Assembly: GCA_022538095.1 (NCBI GenBank)
Contig: JAKYXN010000017.1
Span: 1-64,000, forward strand
Direction: 5' to 3'
Length of the DNA stretch: 64,000 nt
Source of the DNA: Puniceicoccaceae bacterium K14
GTDB taxonomy: Bacteria; Verrucomicrobiota; Verrucomicrobiia; Opitutales; Opitutaceae
The position numbers and the translations under genes are program-made. The notes under the pieces were generated by a model that had not been told where the DNA came from, did not search any database, and saw only the letters and a list, made by a program, of their open reading frames with translations. Position 1 is the stretch's first letter. Each line of letters starts with the position of its first letter. Below are positions 56,230 to 64,000 of the stretch, one piece after another.

Positions 56230-59200
56230 ATGACCATTGACGTATCAGATATAAAATCAGCCAAAAATCTAATAACGGAAGGCGATGTCACCTTTGGTGG
56301 AGGATACTACAGTTTCTATTATTATTTCCTCTCAAGCAATTCAGAATTGTCATCCGCAAATGGCTACGACATTATTACATCAGGCGAAGACCCCCTAGAC
56401 AAAAGCCTGCAAAGCATCGAATACGGCACGTTTTCCTCAACGAATTCGACTCAGCAAACCGCTGTAGACTATGTTTTGGGTAACAATAGCAATTCGTATT
56501 CCGTTCTTTTCACAGACGTTGTGGACAACATTCAATTTCAGACAGGAACGGCCAGCACCGCACAAATCAATATAGGTCAAGTCGAATGGGACAGCGACGG
56601 CGACGGACCTAACGATTCCGAAGACGAAAACGTAGGTGGCTACGTCAAGAATAGCTATAACCCTTCGGAGAGCGGCCCAGCCGATCCTAACTACGATTAC
56701 AGCCTGACTTACAGTTCGGATAGTCACGGCGATCTATGGCTCAACAGCAATTATGCTCTGGGCTGGGCGACGAACTCTCTCGGCAGCCTTCAATTCTATA
56801 CAATCTTGCATGAGCTTGGCCACACGATGGGACTAAAGCATCCTTCCGGCTCTTTGCACGCCCCAAAATTCACCGTAATGGCAGACGAATTTATGCCGGG
56901 CATGCTTGATGGTTCGGACTACTTGGCATCATACGGATTGCAGCTCTACGATATCGCTTCCCTTCAAGATATTTATGGTAGTAGAAATTACGATACTCGG
57001 GATACGAATACGATTTACAGCAAGCTAGGAGCGTTCGCGAGCACCGCTACAAACAACGCCTTTATCTATACGATTTGGGATGGTGATGGCACGGACGCCA
57101 TTCACGCAACTGATTATACGGATGCGGTGAAAATTGACCTCAGACAAGGGGCTTTCAGCTCAATCGGGAAGTCTGTTGACGGCAGCTTTGCGGCAGATCG
57201 TGACGGTGATGGAAGCAATGAAACCGGACTGGCTAAGGACAATGTTGCGATTGCCTTCCATACGATCATTGAGAATGCAACGGGAACGAATGATACGTCC
57301 GCAGGTGATATCCTAGTTGGAAACGCTTGGGATAATATCCTTCGTGGACTGGATGGTAACGACAAGCTCTATGGTGATGGCGTTGTTTACGATAATGATG
57401 CTGGCTATGGCACCGGGGCCGGAGAGCATGATTCATCACACAACCCAACATCCGGTCCGGCTTCCAATAACAGCGGTGCCGACACCCTTTATGGCGGTGA
57501 TGGTGATGATGAGCTTCACGGCGGAGCTGGCGACGACTTGCTCGACGGTGGGAGCGGTGCAGATACATTTGTATTTAATCCGGGAGACGGCAACGACACT
57601 GTAACTGACGATTGGGCGGTTGATAGCACCATAGCATTTGGCCCCGGAATATCATGGGCTGATTTGGCTTTTCTGGATGTTGGCAACGACTTGAAAATTG
57701 AATATGGAACGAATGACAGCATTACCCTAAAGGATTACTACGACCAAACTGGTGCATTGTCCGAAAACATCGCTTTTGATAATGGAGATCAGGCGACAAT
57801 ATGGACGAACTCAGCGACGAATGTTTCCGGCAACACCACTTCAGATTTTGTAGTTGGAAATAGCCTAAACAACCTGATCAGGGCCTATGGTGGAGATGAT
57901 ACGATATTTGCAGGTATTGGCGATGATAGTATCCTTGGCGGTGCTGGTGCGGATACCATCTATGCAGGAGCGGGAAACGACTTCATTAATACCGTAGCAA
58001 CGATCTATGAAAACGATTACCTTGGATCGGGCAATGACGATGACTACGTTGATGGCGGCGACGGTGACGACATCATCGGTGTGAACCCCGGAAACAACAC
58101 TGTTTTTGGAGGCAACGGAAATGATGATGTGGATACATTTGGGGGCGGCACATATGATCTAGGTGCAGGAAATGATCACATCACCTTCTTTGCTCAAGCA
58201 ACTGCGACAGTTGACCTTGGCTCAGGCGACGATACGATTGTTATCAGACAAAACAACACGGGGATGGATTATACGATTACAGATGATTCCGGGAATGATC
58301 GTTACAGCGTGCAATCGGGAAACATTTATATTGATGACCAAGCGGGCGATGACACCTATTTTCTCTCTAGCTCAAACAAAACCCCAGATATTTTAGAAAT
58401 AACAGACCGATCCGGCATCGATACGCTCCTAACAAACGATTTTAACCTCAACGAGTTCAATTCGATAACTCAGGTTGGACAGGACATGGAAATCGATATT
58501 GCCGGAAATACTTATACCATCAAAGATTATTATTCGGGGTCTCAGTATCAGATTGAGAAAATTGATTTCAAAGATACGGGTGCGTTTGACTTAGAATACC
58601 TGATTGATCCAACGGGTTTTATCTTCGGATCAAATTCAAACGACAGCAACCTGCAAGGAACTGCCGGAGGAGAGAGAATTTATGGCTTTAATGGCTCAGA
58701 TACCATTTACGGCAATGGCGGTGACGATGAGTTGTTTGGCGGTATAAGCGACGATACCCTGCTTGGTGGTTCAGGCTCAGATATCCTAGATGGAGAAGAC
58801 GGCGAAGATACTGCTTCGTGGGCGGGTTTTGGCAACGCCATCGAAGCTAACCTGAACAATGGCGGTGTTGATGAGGACAATGACGGTATTCTTGATGAGG
58901 ATACGCTGATCAACATCGAGAACCTCGTTGGCTCAGATTACGATGATACGCTTCGCGGCGACGCAAACGCTAACAAGCTCTGGGGCGGTGATGGTGCTGA
59001 TGAAATCAGAGCTGGCGATGGAGTCGATGAAGTTCATGGCGAGGCTGGAGATGACAACATCTACGCTCAAGGCGGCAACGACACGGTTCATGGCGGTGCG
59101 GGTGACGATACTATTCGTGGCGAGGCTGGAGATGATACCCTCCATGGTGGTGATGACGATGACGACATCTTTGGTGGCGATGGTGACGATACGCTCTATG

Positions 59201-59739
59201 GCGACGATGGCTGGGATGTGCTGGAAGCCAACGATGGAGATGACATTCTCTATGGCGGTGACGGTAAGGACACGCTACGCGGCTTTAATGACAACGACAC
59301 GCTTTATGGCGAAGGCGGTAATGACAATCTCGTTGGCGGCAATGGTGACGACATCCTTTATGGAGGCGATGGAAACGATAAGCTCTGGGGCGAAGCCGGA
59401 GCTGATACGTTCCAGATGATTTCACAGGCGACCACCTTCAACGGCAATGTTGATTGGATCATGGATTTCTCATTGACCGATAATGATGTGATTGAGTTTC
59501 AGGATGTGCTGGATGGCTTTGTCGAGGGTACAAGCGATATCACCGATTACGTCCAGATGATCGATGGTGGAAGCTTTACGGCTCTTAGAGTGGACCGTGA
59601 TGGCAGCACCTCAACACACAGCGATGAGTTCGTTATCCGCGTTCAGGGCTTGAGCATGACCGACTTCAACAACGCCGGAATCTACGATGCTGGCGATTTG
59701 AAGGGCGGTGAGTATCTGACTGTGACGAATGGGGGGTAG
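56230..59739 (+). CDS. Large RTX protein with serralysin-type zinc metalloprotease domain
   Basis: This 1169-residue protein has an N-terminal metalloprotease-like domain with the complete HExxHxxGxxH motif, HELGHTMGLKH (His194, Glu195, His198, His204). A following FTVMADEF block and LQLYDIASLQDIYGSRN match serralysin's Met-turn and DIaalqxxYG region. Multiple calcium-binding RTX nonapeptide tracts follow (about residues 350-460, 545-700 and 790-1090; e.g. GGDGDDELHGGAGDDLLDGG). The C-terminal segment (DWIMDFSLTDNDVIEF onward) is the usual type I secretion end. There is no Sec signal peptide, as expected for type I secretion. The ABC/MFP secretion genes are not in the window. Confidence 0.87.
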   Translation: MTIDVSDIKSAKNLITEGDVTFGGGYYSFYYYFLSSNSELSSANGYDIITSGEDPLDKSLQSIEYGTFSSTNSTQQTAVDYVLGNNSNSYSVLFTDVVDNIQFQTGTASTAQINIGQVEWDSDGDGPNDSEDENVGGYVKNSYNPSESGPADPNYDYSLTYSSDSHGDLWLNSNYALGWATNSLGSLQFYTILHELGHTMGLKHPSGSLHAPKFTVMADEFMPGMLDGSDYLASYGLQLYDIASLQDIYGSRNYDTRDTNTIYSKLGAFASTATNNAFIYTIWDGDGTDAIHATDYTDAVKIDLRQGAFSSIGKSVDGSFAADRDGDGSNETGLAKDNVAIAFHTIIENATGTNDTSAGDILVGNAWDNILRGLDGNDKLYGDGVVYDNDAGYGTGAGEHDSSHNPTSGPASNNSGADTLYGGDGDDELHGGAGDDLLDGGSGADTFVFNPGDGNDTVTDDWAVDSTIAFGPGISWADLAFLDVGNDLKIEYGTNDSITLKDYYDQTGALSENIAFDNGDQATIWTNSATNVSGNTTSDFVVGNSLNNLIRAYGGDDTIFAGIGDDSILGGAGADTIYAGAGNDFINTVATIYENDYLGSGNDDDYVDGGDGDDIIGVNPGNNTVFGGNGNDDVDTFGGGTYDLGAGNDHITFFAQATATVDLGSGDDTIVIRQNNTGMDYTITDDSGNDRYSVQSGNIYIDDQAGDDTYFLSSSNKTPDILEITDRSGIDTLLTNDFNLNEFNSITQVGQDMEIDIAGNTYTIKDYYSGSQYQIEKIDFKDTGAFDLEYLIDPTGFIFGSNSNDSNLQGTAGGERIYGFNGSDTIYGNGGDDELFGGISDDTLLGGSGSDILDGEDGEDTASWAGFGNAIEANLNNGGVDEDNDGILDEDTLINIENLVGSDYDDTLRGDANANKLWGGDGADEIRAGDGVDEVHGEAGDDNIYAQGGNDTVHGGAGDDTIRGEAGDDTLHGGDDDDDIFGGDGDDTLYGDDGWDVLEANDGDDILYGGDGKDTLRGFNDNDTLYGEGGNDNLVGGNGDDILYGGDGNDKLWGEAGADTFQMISQATTFNGNVDWIMDFSLTDNDVIEFQDVLDGFVEGTSDITDYVQMIDGGSFTALRVDRDGSTSTHSDEFVIRVQGLSMTDFNNAGIYDAGDLKGGEYLTVTNGG

Positions 59740-59825
59740 AGCTGAGTCGGCAATTTGAAATTTGGACACTCGCATTTTTTCCCATGCCTGGCATAGTTCA
59801 GATGAAATTGGAAAACTAGAGACAA

Positions 59826-61364
59826 ATGACCTTAACAAGAGACTCAATAAAATGGGCAATTGATTTTGTTGCTGATCATTCCGATGGCGACTTATTCCCG
59901 AAGATCAAAGAAATTGAAGCGATAAGTGCTATGACGGATTTTTTTATAAATTCTGTCGAAAACAAGGATCTATCGAGTTTCGCACCAAAACCAAACAGAC
60001 GATTTATCGTTCCGAAGGATGAAAAGTCTTATAGGCAAGCTACGCAACTGCACCCTCAGGACTCACTCTTGCTTTCAGCACTTGTGTATCAGTACGGAGA
60101 ACAGATAGAGAAGCGAAGGCTTAAAAAAGACCAAATTTATAGCTATAGGTTTTCTCCCACTTCTAAAGATGGGTTGTATTGTAATAATACTTCATGGAGT
60201 GAATTCTGGAACAAGGCTGATTTGCTAGCTCAACAATGCGATACTATTCTCTATGCTGATATCGCTGATTTCTACAATCAGATTTACCATCACACTGTAG
60301 AAAATCAACTCATAGAATCCGGACTGCCTAATCAAGCTATCAAGTGGATTATTTCTCTTCTTGAATCAACGACGGTTGGAGTGTCTCGCGGTATCCCCAT
60401 TGGCCCCCATGCCATTCACTTAATTGCGGAAGCAACTTTAATACCCGTTGACAATAGCCTTATGGCAAGCGGGCTAAATTTCATCCGATATGCAGATGAC
60501 ATCATAGTTTTTTGTTCATCCGAAAAAGATGCAAAAAAGTCGCTATCCTTAATGGCTACAACCCTAGACAGGCAGCAGCGATTGATGCTCCAAAGGCATA
60601 AGACGGAAATTTACCAACCGAACGATTTTCGGGTGGTTTGTAAAGGCATGATCGATGATCGACCAATTGATAGAAATGAGGAAAAACTACTTTCAGTAAT
60701 TCAAAAATATACAAAAGGAAATCCATATGAAACCATTTCCTACAAGGCGATATCATCAAAAGACTGGAACCTATTTACAGAGAAAATAACAAGTAAGATA
60801 ATCGACGAATATCTCAGCAAGAAAAACGTAGATTACATACGCTTGCGTTGGTTCTACAGAAGGCTAACGCAAGTTGGACATCCCGGAGCACTTACAATTT
60901 CACTAGAGAGACTGGAGCAGTTAAGCCCATGTCTAGCAAATGTGTGTACATATATCGCTTCTCTGCAGAACATAAGCAATGAAGACTGGAAAACAATAGG
61001 CTCGAAACTTCTAGGGCTCCTCGATGAAGAAGAAATCAAGGAAAATGAGTTTTTTAGATTATCGATTCTTAGCCTGTTTACACGAAATCCTTATATAAAT
61101 CATTTCTCAAAGCTCGCAAAAGCATTCTCTCAATCTGATTCGTTTGCCAGAAGAGAAATTTTACTATCAGCATATGAAAATGGGGCCGTCGATTGGATAA
61201 GAGAACACAAGGAGTCTTGCGAAAATATGGACCCATGGCAAAGGATGGCTCTAATATATTGTTCATCTAAATTCCCAAAAGATGAACGAAAGTTTTTTAT
61301 CAATAGGTTTAAGTTTTCGGGCCCCTTTGAAGAGACTCTAGCTAAATGGGCAAAAACTCTATAA
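59826..61364 (+). CDS. Stand-alone reverse transcriptase with helical C-terminal extension (candidate anti-phage RT)
   Basis: This 512-residue protein contains a reverse transcriptase core. The first catalytic Asp block is DTILYADIADFYNQIYHHTV (Asp145), the GxP block is VSRGIPIGPHAIHLIAEATL, and the active-site box is NFIRYADDIIVFCSS (Asp224, Asp225). The DIADFYNQIYHH and RGIPIGP wording fits the abortive-infection/'unknown group' RT lineages rather than group II intron or retron RTs (which usually have GxPQG). The last ~240 residues are helical with HEAT-like periodicity (DSFARREILLSAYENGAVDW then DPWQRMALIYCSSKFPKDER). No intron RNA domains or retron msr/msd are seen. It lies 86 bases after the RTX gene in a tRNA-borne island. 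Many such RTs act in phage defence; this is an inference. Confidence 0.85.
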   Translation: MTLTRDSIKWAIDFVADHSDGDLFPKIKEIEAISAMTDFFINSVENKDLSSFAPKPNRRFIVPKDEKSYRQATQLHPQDSLLLSALVYQYGEQIEKRRLKKDQIYSYRFSPTSKDGLYCNNTSWSEFWNKADLLAQQCDTILYADIADFYNQIYHHTVENQLIESGLPNQAIKWIISLLESTTVGVSRGIPIGPHAIHLIAEATLIPVDNSLMASGLNFIRYADDIIVFCSSEKDAKKSLSLMATTLDRQQRLMLQRHKTEIYQPNDFRVVCKGMIDDRPIDRNEEKLLSVIQKYTKGNPYETISYKAISSKDWNLFTEKITSKIIDEYLSKKNVDYIRLRWFYRRLTQVGHPGALTISLERLEQLSPCLANVCTYIASLQNISNEDWKTIGSKLLGLLDEEEIKENEFFRLSILSLFTRNPYINHFSKLAKAFSQSDSFARREILLSAYENGAVDWIREHKESCENMDPWQRMALIYCSSKFPKDERKFFINRFKFSGPFEETLAKWAKTL

Positions 61365-61399
61365 AAAAGCCGCGAAGGATTTATCCCTCGCAGCCTTTT
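61365..61399. terminator. Bidirectional hairpin terminator after the reverse transcriptase
   Basis: An imperfect 16-base stem (61365-61380 with 61383-61399) is A-rich at the left foot and T-rich at the right foot. It lies between the convergent RT gene and the minus-strand hypothetical gene. Confidence 0.75.
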
Positions 61400-61419
61400 G
61401 AATTTAGACTGTGAATTAA

Positions 61420-61797
61420 TTAGCGGCCTCGACCTTTGCTCTTGGTTTGGCGTGGCTCCCTCTGAGGGGCGACATCATAGCCATTTTCACGCAATTCATC
61501 GTAGTGAGCATCAAGGTAATCTCTTGGAGAAATATCGAATTCCTGCGTAAAACGGGCTTCGATCTGGCTTTTGACGGCAATTATTGAAAGACCTTTTGCA
61601 GCAGCGTAACCCGCTGAAATATCGTACATCTGATCTTTGTACTTTCCGTTTTCATCAATGCCTGATTTTACGCGGTGAATTAAACTCTGAAAAGCATGTT
61701 CACTCATCATTTCATCATGTCCGGCCAGTCCATTACCATTCTGGGTAGCTCCGTTTGATTTGCCATTGGGCTTTGCTGTTTCTAGTTTTGTATCCAT
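61420..61797 (-). CDS. Hypothetical protein of the island
   Basis: This 125-residue protein has a polar N-terminal third rich in Gly and Asn (KPNGKSNGATQNGNGLAGHD). A helical central part follows (FQSLIHRVKSGIDENGKYKD, YAAAKGLSIIAVKSQIEARF) and a basic tail (PRQTKSKGRGR). I do not recognise a family. The strongly charged tail suggests nucleic-acid binding, but this is speculative. It is convergent with the RT gene across a shared terminator. Confidence 0.6.
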   Translation of the reverse strand: MDTKLETAKPNGKSNGATQNGNGLAGHDEMMSEHAFQSLIHRVKSGIDENGKYKDQMYDISAGYAAAKGLSIIAVKSQIEARFTQEFDISPRDYLDAHYDELRENGYDVAPQREPRQTKSKGRGR

Positions 61798-62310
61798 ATT
61801 ATTGTAATCGATTGATTTTTAGTTTCACGGGCATCGGCACCCGCTTATCTTTAGATACGCCCGCAAGGAAAATAAAATCCGAAGCTTTTTGAATGGAAGG
61901 AAAGAAATCCTCCGCGAGAAAGTCGCATCCACATCAAGCTTAAGTTTAAATCCGCTAAAAATATTCATTTTCAAATCTCCGTTGCTTTTTAAGTCTTGGC
62001 CAAGGGCGAAACCAGCTTCGCTGGCTCGTTTAACGGATGGAAAGATTTCAACGGATGAGGCTCATGTCAGGCATCCACGCGGTTACTCAGTGCGGGCAGA
62101 TGCTTGATATTGAAGACGTAGACGGTGATAGATTGACACCAGTAATAAGAGATCAGAGAGAAACGCTTTTTGCTCTAGGTCGAGCAGAAGGAACGAAGAT
62201 TGGTGAAGGTATCTGGCAGGTTTTCTTAAGCTTTCGTTGATGTTGATTTTGGAGGGTAAAAGCCTTTCCCCTGATCCAAGCCGCGTTGGTCTTGGACGCA
62301 CCCCATTCAA
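61798..62310. other. Island intergenic stretch without a convincing gene
   Basis: Frames of 60-95 codons occur on both strands but read as low-complexity or shadow sequence. The rightmost part leads into a series of dyads upstream of ardA. Confidence 0.35.
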
Positions 62311-62643
62311 GCGGGGATACCCCGCAACGCCCCGATATTGGAACAGCAAACGAAAAACTGAAATACACACGTGTATTCAGATATTCATGAGTAGATAGGG
62401 TCGAAGGCGGCTTCGCAGGTCGCGAGCGACCGGCGAGCCCTCTTCTTGGGTAAGAGCTAAGGACGCTGTCCTCGCGGCGGTCAATTGAAAGTGGCGGTCT
62501 CCCGAGGTTCCGCGGGCTTCGCCCTTGTGCACCCGCCGCAACTTTCCATTGACCTCTGCTACCCTGTTCTCGCCGAAAGGCAGGGTTTCCCGCGAGCGAG
62601 CAAGAGCTTCGCTTTTTTGAAACCCATAGCCAAAGGAAAAAGA
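62311..62643 (+). promoter_or_regulatory. Strongly structured leader upstream of ardA (candidate attenuator RNA)
   Basis: Nine stems can be drawn in about 330 bases. They are GCGGGG/CCCCGC (62311-62325), AATACAC/GTGTATT (62362-62377), GAAG/CTTC (62403-62414), GGTCGC/GCGACC (62418-62431), and AGGAC/GTCCT (62460-62472). A long imperfect helix pairs 62481-62497 with 62533-62552, capped by GGGC/GCCC (62514-62524). A hairpin ACCCT/AGGGT with an inner GCC-GAAA-GGC (GNRA tetraloop) lies at 62561-62586, and a terminator stem at 62592-62618. The GGGT part of the tetraloop hairpin can alternatively pair with AAACCC at 62620-62625, a switch-like arrangement. The right end is 18 bases before the ardA start. 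Confidence 0.55.
62592..62618 (+). terminator. Intrinsic terminator just before ardA (attenuator)
   Basis: GCGAGC (62592-62597) pairs with GCTTCGC (62606-62612, one bulged base), followed by six T's at 62613-62618. It lies 26 bases before the ardA start, so transcription from upstream would need readthrough or a conformational switch to reach ardA. Confidence 0.6.
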
Positions 62644-63165
62644 ATGTCAGATAAAACGGATACACCGAGGATATATGTTGCCTGTCTAGTCGCCTACAAT
62701 GCAGGGATTTTGCATGGTAAGTGGATTGATGCCGATCAAGAGCTTGATGACTTGTGGAAAGAGCTTCGCGAGATGCTGGCCGCATCACCCATAGAAGATG
62801 CTGAAGAATGGGCCATCCATGATTTTGAGGGCTTTGGCTCGCACCGCCTAAGCGAGCATGAAGGCATTGAGGATGTGCATAAACTGGCTGAGTTTATCGG
62901 CGAACATGGAGAGCTGGGAGCCGAATTGATAAGCCATTTCTGCGGTGACTTGGAAGAGGCAGGACAAGCCCTTGAAAATCACATGGGCTGCCATAAATCT
63001 CTGGCCGATTATGCGGAAGAGCTAACAACCAACTGCATGGAAGTGCCGCAAAACCTAGCTTTCTACATCGATTATGAGGCCATGGGCCGGGACATGGAGC
63101 TAAGCGGCGATGTCTTCACCATCGAAACCGCCTTCGAGGAGGTACATATATTTCTGAACCATTGA
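62644..63165 (+). CDS. ardA: Antirestriction protein ArdA
   Basis: Starting at the ATG at 62644 (after an AAAGGAAAA ribosome binding site), the 173-residue protein reads TPRIYVACLVAYNAGILHGK, EEWAIHDFEGFGSHRLSEHE and DMELSGDVFTIETAFEEVHI. These are the conserved blocks of ArdA, an acidic DNA-mimic protein that inhibits type I restriction-modification enzymes. A frame extending further upstream to 62485 crosses the structured leader and is not ArdA-like. ArdA is typical of conjugative plasmids and ICEs entering a new host. Confidence 0.93.
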   Translation: MSDKTDTPRIYVACLVAYNAGILHGKWIDADQELDDLWKELREMLAASPIEDAEEWAIHDFEGFGSHRLSEHEGIEDVHKLAEFIGEHGELGAELISHFCGDLEEAGQALENHMGCHKSLADYAEELTTNCMEVPQNLAFYIDYEAMGRDMELSGDVFTIETAFEEVHIFLNH

Positions 63166-63186
63166 GCCGGAGAATTAGCCCTGCCG

Positions 63187-64000
63187 CTATCGCGTCGGGG
63201 CTTCTTCCAAAGAGGAGCTGTATAGCCACTGCATTTTGGCTTTGGCTTCTTCGAATTCTGGCGAATTCAAATGTTTCTCTATATGCTTTATTGTTTGAGG
63301 GAATTCTCCATCGTTCAGCATCATGTGATTTATTGCCCTGACATCATTTTGTGAATCTGGAAGCTCAACGCCTCTTTCCAGCATTTGAAGAATAAGCTCA
63401 GCTCGGCCAACCTCGTGCGATCCATCATCGAAAACACTGATACCATGTTTTTCCGATCCGTCGTAAGTCATGTGACTGTAAATATATTCATCAGCGAGCG
63501 GCAAAGCCTTCTCAAGTTCGGCGAATAAATCGGTGATGGTGGTGTCGCTTTTCTCAGCCACCATAATCAATCTGTTGATAAAGCCTCCAGATAGATCATT
63601 GGCGTATTTATATTCCGGCGGCTCAAAAAACTTCCTGACTGCCGGGTAATTCGTACGGAGCTGGTTCTTGACGGTTAGCTCCTCAAACTCGCTATCCGTT
63701 TTGCCGTATCTGCGTCTATCAAGAAAATCTTCAAGCGATTGTGCTCTAATATCATGGGCTTCATCGCCCGTTTCCCGCGAAACCTGATCGAAAGATCGAA
63801 ACATTGAAGTGCGACTTTTACCGTTCCGCTTTCCCCAGTCCTCTTCATAGGCTTCGAGAATAGCCTCTTCGCTTTCGCCCGTTCGCTTAGCTTCGCGGTA
63901 CAGCATAAGATCAAAATCAAAGTGCTCGCCGCTACTTTGATAGATTTTCCATGTATCCGTTGCGTAATGAATACGCTCCGCAACTTCCTTGAAGAACTCC
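63187..64000 (-). CDS. Hypothetical protein, 5' end beyond the window
   Basis: The minus-strand frame is open from the right edge to the stop at 63187, so the visible part is about 270 residues. An internal Met at 63906 could be read as a start, but in-frame coding-like sequence continues past it (WKIYQSSGEHFDFDLMLYRE). It is Glu/Asp/Lys-rich and helical (ESEEAILEAYEEDWGKR, TTITDLFAELEKALPLADEY). I recognise no domain. It is convergent with ardA, only 21 bases away. Confidence 0.65.
   Translation of the reverse strand, partial: EFFKEVAERIHYATDTWKIYQSSGEHFDFDLMLYREAKRTGESEEAILEAYEEDWGKRNGKSRTSMFRSFDQVSRETGDEAHDIRAQSLEDFLDRRRYGKTDSEFEELTVKNQLRTNYPAVRKFFEPPEYKYANDLSGGFINRLIMVAEKSDTTITDLFAELEKALPLADEYIYSHMTYDGSEKHGISVFDDGSHEVGRAELILQMLERGVELPDSQNDVRAINHMMLNDGEFPQTIKHIEKHLNSPEFEEAKAKMQWLYSSSLEEAPTR

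Noticed and set aside
57300-59400. DNA-level tandem repeats within the RTX gene
   Set aside because: The periodicity reflects the GGDGDD-type nonapeptides of the protein, not an independent repeat element.
59826-61364. Group II intron or retron as explanation for the reverse transcriptase
   Set aside because: The RGIPIGP block and the C-terminal helical region do not suit intron RTs. There is no maturase-type HNH domain, no intron RNA 3' end, and no msr/msd-like inverted structure in the 86 bases upstream.
62485-62643. N-terminal extension of ardA
   Set aside because: This in-frame stretch covers the hairpins and terminator. ArdA homologues begin near MSDKTDTPRIYVA, and a ribosome binding site precedes the ATG at 62644.
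62153-62788. 211-codon minus-strand frame over the ardA leader
   Set aside because: It is low-complexity and overlaps the structured leader and the start of ardA on the other strand. The product has no protein-like conservation.

Overview
The window looks like a chromosomal segment of a marine-type Verrucomicrobium, most likely class Opitutae. This is inferred from a TonB-dependent receptor with the 'VLSPFEV' motif that I associate with Opitutae, a XylR-type AraC regulator next to an alginate-lyase-family gene, Gld-like ABC genes, DUF3857 proteins and generally weak Shine-Dalgarno signals. No rRNA or other taxonomic marker is present, so the assignment is an inference.

Layout. (1) 1-1518: an integron-type platform, with an IntI-family recombinase reading right and the start of a divergent gene reading left off the edge, as in intI/first-cassette arrangements. 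(2) 1599-8927: housekeeping and envelope genes: lpxI, leuS, an HtrA/Deg protease followed by a degenerate Deg-like pseudoprotease, and a family-4-type uracil-DNA glycosylase. (3) 8928-16273: a carbohydrate (probably alginate/uronate) locus with TonB receptor, sodium/solute symporter, XylR-like regulator and alginate-lyase-family enzyme. A TTGCGTAA-like motif recurs in front of three of them. (4) 16317-28876: DJ-1-like protein, SGNH hydrolase, tyrS, peroxiredoxin, STAS protein, ChrA transporter, trpB-yicC-RDD gene, acnB and a lipoprotein. (5) 28969-29830: an Xre/DUF2384 antitoxin beside a frameshifted RES toxin remnant. (6) 30793-39453: a four-gene Gld-like ABC module and two DUF3857 transglutaminase-like proteins, one lacking the catalytic residues. 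(7) 39545-53977: HAD phosphatase, prfA-prmC, tail-specific protease, rhomboid protease, ychF, rpsP-trmD-rplS, transketolase and a Sel1-repeat protein.

(8) 54150 to the right edge: a genomic island integrated at tRNA-Ser(UGA). Its tyrosine recombinase reads antisense through the whole tRNA gene. The island carries an AlpA-like excisionase, a small membrane protein directly abutting a very large RTX protein with a serralysin-type zinc motif, a stand-alone reverse transcriptase with a helical C-terminal extension (a good candidate for an anti-phage RT), an ArdA antirestriction gene preceded by a strongly structured leader ending in an intrinsic terminator, and unknown cargo genes. The right end of the island is not in the window.

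The most interesting regions are the reverse transcriptase (59826-61364) in its anti-restriction/defence-type island, and the attenuator-like leader of ardA (62311-62643). The integron platform, the broken RES/Xre pair and several pseudoenzymes (Deg-like, DJ-1-like, DUF3857) are secondary observations.
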